The position numbers and the translations under genes were made by a program. DNA of 64,000 bases from Diphasiastrum complanatum (Eukaryota; Streptophyta; Lycopodiopsida; Lycopodiales; Lycopodiaceae), in the NCBI GenBank assembly GCA_029204225.1, contig CM055111.1:42286815-42350814 (forward strand). The letters are read 5' to 3'. How positions within the stretch are numbered: the first letter of the stretch is position 1; the number at the start of each line of letters is the position of its first letter. Positions 11,393 through 21,943 of this stretch are shown one piece after another. The notes beneath the pieces were generated by a model. The model had not been told where the DNA came from and searched no databases. It saw only the letters and a list, made by a program, of their open reading frames with translations.

Positions 11393-12190
11393 GGCTAGGC
11401 TAGCACTTCATTGTGTGAAAATGAATGTGAGAAATGATCTTTTGAGAGAAGTATCATCATGTAAAATTGCTAAAGAGGCTTGGGAGTCTTTAAAATCAAT
11501 CTATGAGGCTAGCAACACTTCTAGAGTTCTTATGCTTAGAAATCAAATTTTGCAAAGCATGAGGAGAAGTGAAAAGAGTGCACATGATTATGTACTCAAA
11601 ATCAAGTCTCTAAATAGGGAGTTGGCTTCCATTGGAGAGAGGATTCATGATGGAGAGCTTGTGGAAATTGTTCTTAATGGTCTAGGAGATGACTTTGCAA
11701 ATTTGGTCCAAAGTTTTGCCATCCAAGACACTTTGCCAACTATAGAAAAACTTCACAATGTATTAGTGGCTGAAGAGGGTAGGATGCTCCATGCAAAATC
11801 TAGGATAAGTTCCTTGTCTTTGTAGGATGGTGATGAGAAATCCAATTTTTCATTCAAGGGCAAAAAGAAGACCAATGGAAAGAAGAAGCATCCAAATGAG
11901 GCCAAAGAAGAGGATGATGCATCAAGCTCAAAGGACAAGTCAAAGCAAAAATGCTTCTTTTCTGGAAAGAAGGGGCATTATGCATCTGAATGCTACAAGA
12001 GGCTAAGAGCACAAGTGGAGGAGGACAAACAAGGAAACCTTGCAAAGGAGGAGGTGGATGATGAAGTAGATGTATTCTTGATGGCATCTACATCCTCACC
12101 AACAAGCAATAGCAATTCAAGAGACAATTGGTGGATCGACAGTGGGGCTAGCTCCCACATGTCTTGTGAAAAGGAACTTTTTCTCAACCT
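11385..12190 (+). pseudogene. N1 gag and protease start
   Basis: Copia gag of the UBN2 type: CVKMNVRNDLL, AWESLKSIYEASNTSRVLML, then NRELASIGERIHDGELVEIV and VLVAEEGRML. A TAG stop at 11,823-11,825 interrupts it, after which the same frame continues through a Lys-rich stretch and a knuckle, CFFSGKKGHYASEC (11,951-11,992), whose second Cys is Ser. The frame then reaches a protease motif with an intact catalytic Asp, WWIDSGASSHM (12,130-12,162), and frameshifts near 12,175. Gag packages element RNA. In a non-autonomous element a gag frame can help particle assembly, but this copy is broken. Confidence 0.8.
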
Positions 12191-13463
12191 TATACTCTTT
12201 CAATGATGCTAAAAAGTTTGTCTTTACTGCAAATGATGAAGAGTGTAGGACAGATGGTGTTGGCACCATCTCTTTGTGTCTAGAATCCTCAAAATGCATG
12301 GATCTAGAAAATGTCCTTTATGTACCATCAATCACCAAGAATATGCTTAGTGTTGGTCTACTCTTAGAAAGTGGTCTGGATGTCCACTTTAAGCATGGTT
12401 TTGTTTCATCTTGAAGAATGATGTTTTCATTGAAAAGGGATTTAAACATGGAAGATTGTTTAAGTTGGAATGTAGTGCTGCTTTTGAAAGAATGAGCTTG
12501 GCAAAGGAGGAGATCTTTGCAAAGTGTGATCTTGCTTGCATTGAGGAGGAGCATCAAAAGGAGGAAGATCTTGAGGATCAGCCTCAAAGCATGAGAGTTC
12601 CAAGGGAGTCCTCAATGACAATGGCCGAGTCATCAAATTGCATGCAAACTGTCCATTCAAGTGTGCATCTTGCAAGGGTGGTGAGCATTGGAGAGTCTAC
12701 TATCTTTGAATACTTTTTGGAAAGTATTAGTAGACATAAGGTGACTTGTTTCTTACCTTTAAGATTCATGGTGTAATAGTTTGAATAGAGTCATAAAAGA
12801 TGAAACATCATTTGTATTGGAAATATTTGGGTACACATGCTTTGAGCATGATCATTCCAATGTAAGGACCAAAGATTATCCTATTTCAATGATAGGAATA
12901 ATGGTAGTGTTTTGCTCTTCAAGTAGAGATTGTAGAATCTACTTGTCTTCCATCAAAGAAGTTGTCAATGGTGGAAATGTGACCTTTCAAGAGTGGAAGA
13001 TTTGTAAACTTGAAGAAGCAACTTGGATCAACACCTTATTCAATTCATTGATGGTTTGGAGTCAAGTCAAGTGGAGGAGCAAGCTCAAGACCCGAAGAAC
13101 CTTGAGTATCAAGATGGAGCCATCTAGGCTCAATCATATGGATCAAGCAAGGCAAGTTGTCTTTGGCATCATTATGTATGCACTTAATAGTTTATTGATG
13201 TATCTTCAAGTGCACAAAATGCCTTGAAATCCATGGCTTGGCATGATGTTTAGTTTTGAAGTGTGCTACATGTATATAGACACATTTATGGAACATCTTG
13301 TAAGGGATCCTCTAAGAGGTGGTGAAAGATCCTTCATGGACATCATTCTCTATTGGAGTCTCAAAAGTTTCTTGTTTGTAGCTGGATTTCTTAGACACTT
13401 CTAAAAGCATTTATTCATCTAGCAAGAGAGTTGTAAATAGATCAAGTTAAATTTGAGGAGGAG
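12191..13463 (+). other. N1 3' internal region without pol
   Basis: A short continuation of the protease/GAG-pre region (LENVLYVPSITKNMLSVG at 12,307-12,360) is followed by frames with acidic text (IEEEHQKEEDLEDQ) and a 148-codon frame (12,781-13,227) without any integrase, RT or RNase H motif. The region ends in the polypurine tract TTTGAGGAGGAG (13,452-13,463). I cannot assign a function to the late frame. Confidence 0.65.
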
Positions 13464-14178
13464 TGTGAAGAATTGCCAAAAATTGGCAAATCTAGCTTGA
13501 TCAAAAACCATGTAGTATAATGTAAATTTTGTACATAAGTGGATTCCACACATGTGAGGCCAAGATGTCATGTGGAAACCCACTCCTAATGTAGGTTAGG
13601 TCAAGTCAAGAGAGTTGTTCATGTCTATTTGGTGATCATCCCTACATTATAGGACCTACACCTAAGTTTAAGGTGAAAATTTGACCAACTAGCTACCTAC
13701 CAAGCATAACTCTAGGATCTAGGCTAGGGTTTCATTTTAGAGCAATAAGAGTGAGTTAACTTTCTTGTTACATATTGGAAATCCACATAACTTCAAGAAA
13801 GAAGTCGAATTTGCTATGTATTCCAAGCTCCCATAGTGAGAAGATAGAATATTTTTGGAGCTCATTGGCAATCTCAAGCTAGTTCACTATGTACATTGAG
13901 TTTTTGTGATCCAAATGAAACCAAATCAATTTCTACTTGTTTCTCAGCTTGAAGGCCGTACTATAGCCTGTGGTACACATGTGTGTGGCTCGGATTTTAA
14001 TGTTGATCAATGCTTTTGATTGCTAATGGTTGTTGTTTATCAAATTGCCAATCTAGATCAACTTTTTGATGACTAGTTTTTTGATAGATTGTTAAGCAAG
14101 CATCGAATCACTCTTGTGGATCTTTTGTAGATCCATTTATGGTCCTAAAGTATAGTCCTAAAGTATAGTACTTTCACA
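13464..14178 (+). repeat. N1 3' LTR
   Basis: Same ends as the 5' LTR (TGTGAAGAATTGCC ... ACTTTCACA). It carries an extra tandem TCCTAAAGTATAG near its end. Confidence 0.93.
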
Positions 14179-14183
14179 TAAAT

Positions 14184-14710
14184 GTCGGACTCCGAAAAAT
14201 AACTTAGGTGTTGGAATTCGACATCACAGGTGGCAATCACATGGCAAATGTTTTTCGAGGTGGCCTTTGATGTGGATGTTGGATTTCGACGTATTATTTT
14301 GTGCGTCGAATTCTAACATCCACGACTTCGATGATTTGATGTTTTTTAATATGACAAATATCTCATAATTTGACAGATACTCTATTCATTGGATTCCGAC
14401 ATTGTTTTTGTTTTCCACTCCCGCGAAACCATTTTCGGATTTATTTTTGCAGGTTTTAGGAGTGATTTTGGGATTCTCCTTGCTTGCAGCTCTCCTTGCA
14501 GATTGGTTTGTTTTTTGGTTTCTGGTTTGTCTTTGGTTTTTTTTGGTTTTTTGGTTTTAAGAAATTGAGGGGGAAAGAGATAGAGAGAGAATGAGAAGTA
14601 ATGAGTGTATGTGTAAGTAAAGGAATGAAATGTGATTGAAAGAAATTGTGAAAAGAGATAATTATGGTTTGTTTTGATTTTTTGGTTTTGAGAAAAGAGA
14701 AAGAGAGTTA

Positions 14711-14746
<36 letters not shown>

Positions 14747-15335
14747 ATGCATGCATGCATGCGTTCTCTTGCATACCTTAGTACAAAGGTAAGTCTCTAT
14801 CCAGATGCCCTCTTGAATAAGCTCACAATCTCAAAATGTAAAAGCTCTCAAATGAGGAACAATTTATGAGTGTTTATAAATCTTAAGTTAAGGTTCCCTT
14901 TAAGAGCCTCACTATGGATAGGGTTGGGCGCCCACTTACAAGTTCCTTCCAAGAATCTTCATTGGGCCTATTATTGAAATAATGTGGAGTACTCCAAAAG
15001 TTTGAAAGGTAAATGAATAAGGCCACAGCTTCAGAAAACCTAATCATACATTCTTAAATGTACCATACATATCAGGGCTAAAATCTTTTGAATCTAATAC
15101 AATTGGATCTATTGTTTGCACAATATTCTTATGGTTTTTGGTGCAGAGCTTTTTGTGCACATGAACATCATTGCACCGTAGATATAGCTAATTTTCCATC
15201 CTTCATATTCAATGGAACATTACAAGAAGAGATGGTAGCTAATCCAGCCTTATTGTGAAGGAATATGCATGTTGGAAATCAAAGAATTAGTTCAAGATCT
15301 ATATGTCAACAATTCTTTCATAATTTATAGCACTT
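14184..15335. other. CACTA-like flank, then unassigned DNA with microsatellites
   Basis: From 14,184 to about 14,450, TTCGAC/GTCGAA words recur, as expected of CACTA subterminal DNA. Beyond that lie a GA-rich patch (14,570-14,600), a (GT)n array at 14,712-14,743 and a short (GCAT)n array at 14,745-14,763. No gene is visible to 15,335. Confidence 0.45.
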
Positions 15336-15340
15336 CCAAT

Positions 15341-16359
15341 TGTTAGATTTCTTATGCTCAGCCTTAAACAAATTGTTCAAGTAATGAGCATCCTGAAAAC
15401 CGAAGGCCGACTACATGTTTTTGGACCTTCACATTTTTTCGTTTAAAGATTTTTTTGCCTTAACTTTTTTTTAGGCACCTTAGCCTTTTTGGCACCTTAG
15501 CGAGAAAAGCGACACAGTGGCCAAGTGGCTAGAATGCCCTAGAAACCATACTTGAGGCACCTTCGCCTTTTTTGCCCCTTCGCAAAAAATGCGACAAAGT
15601 AACCAGAATGCCTTATAAACTATTTTAAAGACACCTTCGGCTTTTTCGGCATTTTCGCTGCCTTTAGTCTAAGGCACCTTCGGCATTTTCGCTACCTTTA
15701 ATCTAAGGCACCTTCTGTATTTTCGTTGTCTTTAGTCTAAGGCACCTTCGTCTTCTTCGTTGCCTTTAGTCCAAGGCACATTTTGGCTTTTTCGCCTTCT
15801 TTGCTGCCTTAAATCTAAGGGTGCCTTCAAGATTTACATACCGTAAGTCTAAGTGCACCTTCAAGATTTGCATACCTTCAATCTAAGGGCACCTTCGAGT
15901 TTTTCCTACATTGGCAGACCGACGTCGCCAACTTATCATCAATCCTAAAACAACTGGAGAAACAAATATTCTAAGGGCGGTTACCAACTTTGTACAAATG
16001 CAAAATTGGAGTAAATGGCAGTTAAGCCTTATAAGATATTTTTCTGGACACTTGTAAATCTATATATTAGCTGAATCAAGCTATGTAAGTGTTAGTTGAA
16101 ATTCTCTTTCAATCAGAGTTTATTTGTAGCCAGCGTTATCACGCTCAACAAGCTGAAGTTATTACTTCAAGCCATTGTACTCATTGTTGATATCAATTGG
16201 AGTGCAATTTTTGTCTCACTACTGCGTCGTTCATTTGCGCATTCTGTATGAATTTTTCTACGTGAATAATTCTGCTGCTAACTGTTGTATTTCCGTTCCT
16301 ACACGCCTCGCTTAAATCCTTGAGCTTCCGTTGTCGCTCACGCCGGCTGTTTTACGACA
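15341..16359 (+). repeat. Copia-B 5' LTR
   Basis: Begins TGTTAGATTTCTTATGCTC and ends GCTGTTTTACGACA. It contains the ACCTTCG minisatellite (15,465-15,905) and a TATATAT box at 16,061-16,067, which would start the element RNA. Confidence 0.92.
15465..15905 (+). repeat. Degenerate ACCTTCG minisatellite in the LTR
   Basis: Roughly 35-base units with the core CTAAGGCACCTTCGGC followed by a TTTTCGCT-like tail repeat in tandem. The same array, somewhat shorter, is in the 3' LTR at about 19,110-19,505, and related text lies at 27,100-27,440. Confidence 0.8.
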
Positions 16360-16375
16360 TGGTATCAGAACATGC
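16360..16375 (+). other. Copia-B primer-binding site
   Basis: TGGTATCAGAACATGC directly follows the LTR end; it matches the initiator Met-tRNA type primer site. Confidence 0.9.
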
Positions 16376-16501
16376 ATTTCAATAATCTGCATTTCTACTG
16401 CAGATTATCAGTCTTGTTTCTATCAAGACGTCTTCTAGCAAACGCACAGCCAACAATATTCCGACAATCGTTGTTTCTACCAACGATCTCGTTCAACCAC
16501 A

Positions 16502-17122
16502 ATGGATCCATCATCTAGTTCATCTCTCATTGACAAACTCGATGGCAATGCCATGATCACCCTCAACATCAAGGATATTCAGATCAGCCACATACGTGCT
16601 GCTCAGACTGCTAAGGATGCATGGGACATCCTAGCAACTCTCTACGACATTAGAGACGATACTTCCAAGTTTCATCTCAAGAAGAAATTCTTCACCCTTA
16701 GAATGTTTGACACAGATAGTGTTTCGAGTCACCTCAACACGTTCAAAAATCTTATAGAACAGATGACTGCAATTGGCTCAGTCATAGAAGATTTTGATGC
16801 ACTCATGACTCTATTATCGAGTCTACCTGAAGACTACGAAAATTGGGTAATGGCAATTTCTACCCAGGAGCACCTCACTCTATCAAGAGTAATTTCGATG
16901 CTCCTACAAGAGGAGATCAGAAGATTAGCATCCTCCTCAGGCTCAAGATCGGATCCTCAAGCTCTGCATTCAAAAAATCAGAAGTTTAGATCCCAGAGAT
17001 CTACAAAGTCAAGCTCTACTAACAAGAAGAGCAACATGCAGTCTAAACCAAATTGCGGTTTAGGATCGAATTCAAGCTCTTTATCATTCCAACCAGCGCA
17101 GAAAGTTTTCTACAGATACTAG
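16502..17122 (+). pseudogene. Copia-B gag, 206 codons open
   Basis: An open frame with the UBN2-type Copia gag core: AAQTAKDAWDILATLYD, KKKFFTLRMFDTDSVSSHL, NLIEQMTAIGSVIEDFDALM, LLSSLPEDYENWVMAI and LLQEEIRRLASS. The N-terminal part seems shortened before the first Met. The frame ends just where the CCHC knuckle should begin (FYRY then stop): the next bases belong to the integrase C-terminus, so a deletion has removed the knuckle, protease and integrase core. Gag alone is open, but no processing enzyme remains in this copy. Confidence 0.85.
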
Positions 17123-18977
17123 GCATACAAGCTCTACAATTTGGATACTGAGAAGGCATTCACCAGTAGAGATGTCATTTTCGTGGAAGACCAATTCATC
17201 GACCACAAAGGGAAAGTTGCTGATAATTTTGACCCAAGGATCGAGCAACCAGACAATTCTGATCCAGAGATTCAATTGCTGAATAACGATGATGACTCAG
17301 ACAATAAGTTAGAACCTCAACGAGTCAACCCACATCAGAGGACTGAAGTTCAACCCAGAAAGTCGAACAGGTCCAGACAGCCTCCATCCATATTTATGGA
17401 TGATCCGACCTGCTACTTTGTGCAGGAACCAACCGTCATTTCTGAGGCAATGTCTACTGCTGATGCTGAGCAATGAAAAGCAGCGATGGACACCGAATTC
17501 GATTTTCTGATGGAGAATCAAACATGGACACTCAATGAGCTGCCGAAGGACTGGAAACCAATTCCATGCAAATGGATATTCAAGACAAAGTACGACACTG
17601 AAGGAAGACTAAATCTTTACAAGGCCAGGCTAGTCGCCAAAGGCTTTCCTAGATTCCAGATCTGGATTATTCAGAAACCTTCAGTCCAGTCGTCAAACAT
17701 GCTTCGATCTGCCTACTCCCCTCCTTTGTAACCGCGATAGATCTTGAGGTCCACTAGATGGATGTCCAGACCGCTTTCCTCAATGGAACCATCGAAGAGG
17801 AAATCTACATGACGCAACCAGAGGGATACGAACTCAACGGCAAGCAACAACACCTTGTATGCAAAATCCACAAGGTGCTCTACGAGCTGAAACAATCACC
17901 CAGAGCTTGGTTCCAGAAGATCAACGCAACTCAGCAGACTCGAATGTCTACTTCAAGTCTGTATCAGATTACTTCATCATCATCACTCTCTACGTAAATG
18001 ATACACTCCTATTCAATACTAATATGAATCTGATGAATGATACAAAATGCATGTTGGCACAGGAATACAAGATGATGGGTCCAACCCACTATTGTCTCGG
18101 AATTTAAATTCAACGAGATCAATCCAACAGACTGATCTTTATCAGTCGGCAACAATATCTCAACAACGTGCTAGAAAAGTATGGAATGGCCAACTGCAAA
18201 CCAAGTCACTTTTCACTCAACCCTGGACTAAAGTTATCAAAGGAACAGTCTCCTCAAACTGAGGCAGAGAAAGAGGAGATGAAGCACTACTCGTTTCAAT
18301 CCATCATCGGCTCATTGATGTAGGCAATGATCTGCATGCAACCAGACCTTGCATACTCGATTAGTGTACTCAGCCAGTTCCTGTCAAATCCAGGCTTAAC
18401 TCATTGGAAGGCACTAACAAAGGTCATGAAGTACATCCAAACAACGAAAACTCTTAGCATCTGCTACGGAGGCAACCACACTACCAACATCCTTGAAGCC
18501 TACACAGATGCAGATTGGGTAGGAGATGTCAACACCAGAAAATCAACTTCTAGATTTGTATTTTTATACAACCAAGGCCCAATCTCATGGAACAGCCGGA
18601 AGCAGACTTCAGTATCATTATCATCAACAGAATCGGAATACATAGCCGCCACCAATGAAACCAAAGAGACGATCTGGCTAAGGCAACTGCTTGCAGACCT
18701 GAACCTTGCACAACCACTTCCTACAACAATCTATTGTGACAATCAAAGCACAATAGCGCTATCTCTCAATCCGAGATTTCACTCTCGAAGCAAACATATA
18801 GAAATCAGGTATCATCACCTTAGAGAGAAAGTGCACAACAAGGAAGTAGAACTGATTTTATGCAGAACAAACTACATGACAGCCGATTACTTCACAAAGG
18901 CTCTATCAAAGGAACAACATCTCATATTTAACGATATGTTAAATTTGAAGATCAAAGTTTTTCAGAATCCACATTAA
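17123..18977 (+). pseudogene. Copia-B integrase tail, RT and RNase H
   Basis: Starts with the integrase C-terminus (YKLYNLDTEKAFTSRDVIF), then RT: PCKWIFKTKYDTEGRL (17,566-17,613), MDVQTAFLNGTIEEEIYM (17,758-17,811), YELKQSPRAWF. The YVDD catalytic box reads YVND (Asp to Asn at 17,997-17,999), which abolishes polymerase chemistry. RNase H is open from 18,327 to 18,977: AYTDADWVGD, STESEYIAA, YCDNQSTIAL, SKHIEIRYHHLRE. At least five stops or frameshifts break the whole. The frame stops nine bases before the PPT ends. Confidence 0.88.
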
Positions 18978-18984
18978 GAGGGAG
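18976..18984 (+). other. Copia-B polypurine tract
   Basis: AAGAGGGAG immediately before the 3' LTR; primes plus-strand synthesis in LTR elements. Confidence 0.88.
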
Positions 18985-20467
18985 TGTTAGATTTCTTATG
19001 CTCAGGTTTAAACAAATCGTTCAAGTAATGAGCATCTTGAAAACCAAAGGCCGACTACATGTTTTCGGACCTTCACATTTTTTTGTTTAAAGATTTTTTT
19101 GCCTTAACCATTTTTTAGGCACCTTAGCCTTTTTCGCACCTTACCGAGAAAAGTGACACAATGACCAAGTGGCCAGAATGCCTTAGAAACCATTCTTAAG
19201 GCACCTTCGCCTTTTTCGTCCCTTTGCGAAAAATACGACAAAGTAACCAGAATGCCTTAGAAACCATTTTAAAGACACCTTCGGCTTTTTTGGCATTTTC
19301 GTTGCCTTTAGTCTAAGGCACCTTCGGCATTTACACTGTCTTTAATCTAAGACACCTTTTTTTTTGCTGCCTTTAGTCCAAGGCACATTTCGGCTTTTTC
19401 GCCTTCTTCGCTGCCTTAAATCTAAGGGCGCCTTCAGGATTTACATACCTTAAGTCTAAGGACACCTTCAGGATTTGCATACCTTCAGTCTAAGGGCACC
19501 TTCGGATTTTTCCTACTTCACCCTCAGAATGTTTGACGCAGATAGTGTTTCAAGTCACCTCAACACGTTCAAAAATCTTATGGAACAGATGACTGCAACT
19601 GGCTCAATCATAGAAGATTTTGATGCACTCATGACTCTATTATCGAGTCTACCTGAAGCCTACGAAAATTGGGTAATGACAATTTTTACCCAGGAGCACC
19701 TCACTCTATTAAGAGTAATTTTGAAGCTCCTACAAGAGGAGATCAGAAGATCAGCATTCTCCTCAAGCTCAAGATCGGATCCTCAAGCTCTGTATTAAAA
19801 AAAATCAGAAGTTTAGATCCCAGAGATCTACAAAGTCAAGCTCTACTGACAAGAAGAGCAACATGCAGTCTGGACCAAATTCCGGTTTAGGATCGAATTC
19901 AAGCTCTTTATCATTCCAACCAGCGCAGAAACTTTTCTACAGATACTGTAAGAGGACTAGCCACGACATCAAGGACTGCCTAACTTTGAAATACAACAAC
20001 GAAAAGAAGAAGCAGTTCCAACAACAAGCACATAGTGCTACAACCAGTGACTCAAATTAGAAACAAGAAGAAAAAGATGAAGCAACTTTCATGACCAAAG
20101 TCGAAGAACAACATAATATCGATTCCTGGTATCTAGATTCCGGACATTTTTCTGGACACTTGTAAATCTATATATTAGCTTAATCAAGTTATGTAAGTGT
20201 TAATTGAAATTCTCTTTCAATCAGAGTTTATTTGTAGCCAGAGTTATCATGCTTAGCAAGCTGAAGTTATTACTTCAAGCCATTGTACTCATTGTTGATA
20301 TTAATCGGAGTGCAATTTTTGTCTCACTACTGCGTCGTTCATTTGCGCATTCTGTATGAATTCTTCTACTTGAATATTTCTGCTGCTAACTGTTGTGTTT
20401 CCGTTCCTACACGCCTCGCTCAAATCCTCGAGCTTCCGCTGCCGTTCATGCCCGCTGTTTTACGACA
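18985..20467 (+). repeat. Copia-B 3' LTR containing captured gag
   Basis: Same ends as the 5' LTR (TGTTAGATTTC ... GTTTTACGACA). In place of about 126 bases of the 5' LTR (15,911-16,036) there are about 628 bases of gag, after which LTR text resumes at TTTTTCTGGACAC. The TATATA region and 3' part then follow the 5' LTR closely. Confidence 0.9.
19517..20144 (+). pseudogene. Gag-knuckle-protease fragment inside the 3' LTR
   Basis: Encodes TLRMFDADSVSSHLNTF, MEQMTATGSIIEDFDALM, LLSSLPEAYENWVMTI, then after a stop the knuckle YRYCKRTSHDIKDC (first Cys is Tyr) and the protease start WYLDSG. It is a close relative of the internal gag but not a copy of it: it runs beyond the deletion at 17,122 into the knuckle and the protease, so its source was a fuller element. 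Confidence 0.88.
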
Positions 20468-20472
20468 CCAAC

Positions 20473-21877
20473 TTCCTTGAAACTTGGAAGAAGCAACATA
20501 GATATAATAGATTTCATAACATTCACTCAAGTTCTCCTATGAAGATCTGTAAGGCATTATTTTTTCCATTGCAGCACTAATTATATGCCTAATAACATCA
20601 TATGCCATCTTGTTTAATATGAGGGGAGACCAGTGGTGAAGACTTCAAAGCATTGATGTATTTCTCCTCGATGATCAAATTCATGCAATGGCATCTACCA
20701 TCCATCATAACATTGTTTTGGTCGTCACGAGTGCAGATGCTGCTATAGGGGGAGGAAATGATAAATGCTCAAACTTGTGAATGATGCCAATTATTTTAAG
20801 GCATATATGTAACAATAACCAATACTGAAATGCATGAGAAACATGAATTACAAAAAAGAAAGCTCCCAAGTCAAGATGACACACAAGCACGCTTCCGACA
20901 TTCTTTACAAAAAAGATCTTATCTTTTTGACTCAATGCAATACAACTTATTCTGCTTGAACTTGAATGCTTTTGCAATTTCAAGGACATTTGAGGCCTGG
21001 TTAATAAATCGATACCACAGGTCAATTTGTCTAATGACTCTCATGTTTTAGTAACAAATCATAGTTACTCATGGTTTGTTTCTTTAAATAACTCAAAAAA
21101 TTCTCAGGATGTTAGGATGCATATGTATTTTTCTAATGATTGAGGCATCATCAAAGAAAAGCTTCAGTTTTGAAAAGAGAAGTTCTAAAGGCATGATCAC
21201 TAGCCCTACAAATAGCACATCAGCTTATCAATTTTGAGTTCTTTAGGGTTCATATGTCCCCCGAGTTTTACCCAGGTATATTCATATTTTTCATAAATAC
21301 AATGCCCCTTGGTTCATGCCAATGGAGGGAATGGGATATCAAACCCATGGCCTCATTTTTGAAAGTCGAGGGCCCCACTGCTTGCCCTAGTACCCATTGG
21401 CAGTGTCATTATAAGGAGGTGGCTTTCCTTGAAAGGCTGTGAGAGTTCTTCTGGAATCACCAAAAGTTCTTCATAAAATACATGTAGGTCCTTACAGGAG
21501 TTTGTCCTTGAGAGGCATAAATTGAACAGCTGTTATGAAGTCATCAAGGAGGTTTGCATGAAGAAAAACTGTGATCATTTTAATGGACAAGTAGCCCTTT
21601 TAGGTAGCATATCATTAAAAATGTGCATCTCCAGAGAGTCATTAGCAGAACATCGCCTACTCAACCACTCCACAAAAATAACGGTCCACCATCAAAGGTG
21701 AGGTGTGGCACAAAAGCTCTCTGGAGCAAACTGTATCCAGAATAATTCAAGAGATGACAAATGAGAATGCAGTGGATCAGCCTGCTGTCATGGAGCTTAC
21801 AGTAGTGCTGTGATGCAGCAATGTAGTCCAGCATCCATTATACAGCTCAGAATATCCGGATCGAATGTTGTTGCTCA
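20473..21877. other. Downstream flank and probable 3' UTR of the DUF3067 gene
   Basis: No coding domain. On the minus strand this follows the TAA stop of the DUF3067 gene at 21,878. Its right part (to roughly 21,400) is likely 3' UTR, though no clear AATAAA site is seen. The rest is plain intergenic DNA up to the Copia-B target duplication. Confidence 0.4.
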
Positions 21878-21943
21878 TTACCTGTATATCCATTCATTAG
21901 CTCGGCCTCCTGTGTCATCCAGGTCGATGAAAATGCTCACAGC
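21878..21943 (-). CDS. DUF3067 gene, last coding exon
   Basis: Follows acceptor GATGTTCAG. Encodes AVSIFIDLDDTGGRANEWIY plus Arg and the TAA stop (21,880-21,878). The preceding exon ends in RPRIGK, giving the RPRxGKAVSI text typical of the family. Confidence 0.87.
   Translation of the reverse strand, partial: AVSIFIDLDDTGGRANEWIYR

Larger units (their letters stand above)
10018..14183 (+). mobile_element. Non-autonomous Copia element N1, complete with TSD
   Basis: A full LTR element of 4,156 bp (10,023-14,178) flanked by a perfect 5 bp target duplication, TAAAT (10,018-10,022 and 14,179-14,183). It has a 704 bp 5' LTR, an initiator-Met-tRNA type primer site, a gag-like gene, a protease start, a polypurine tract and a 715 bp 3' LTR. 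There is no integrase, RT or RNase H, so it must have moved with enzymes from another element. By eye the LTRs differ at roughly 4% of positions, mostly transitions, plus a 13 bp duplication near the 3' end of the 3' LTR. It appears inserted in CACTA-like DNA. Confidence 0.9.
15336..20472 (+). mobile_element. Copia-B element with asymmetric 3' LTR
   Basis: The element spans 15,341-20,467 (5,127 bp), flanked by CCAAT (15,336-15,340) and CCAAC (20,468-20,472), a 5 bp target duplication with one change. It has a 1,019 bp 5' LTR, PBS, gag, a pol with a large internal deletion (knuckle, protease and most of integrase lost), RT, RNase H, PPT and a 1,483 bp 3' LTR. The 3' LTR is longer because it contains a piece of gag. 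Both LTRs contain a degenerate array of ACCTTCG-bearing units. The family is the same as Copia-A near the window start. Confidence 0.9.

Noticed and set aside
21254-21442. Possible SINE-like tRNA-derived box (GGGATATCAAACCCATGG)
   Set aside because: Only a weak B-box resemblance; no A box, tail or target duplication seen.
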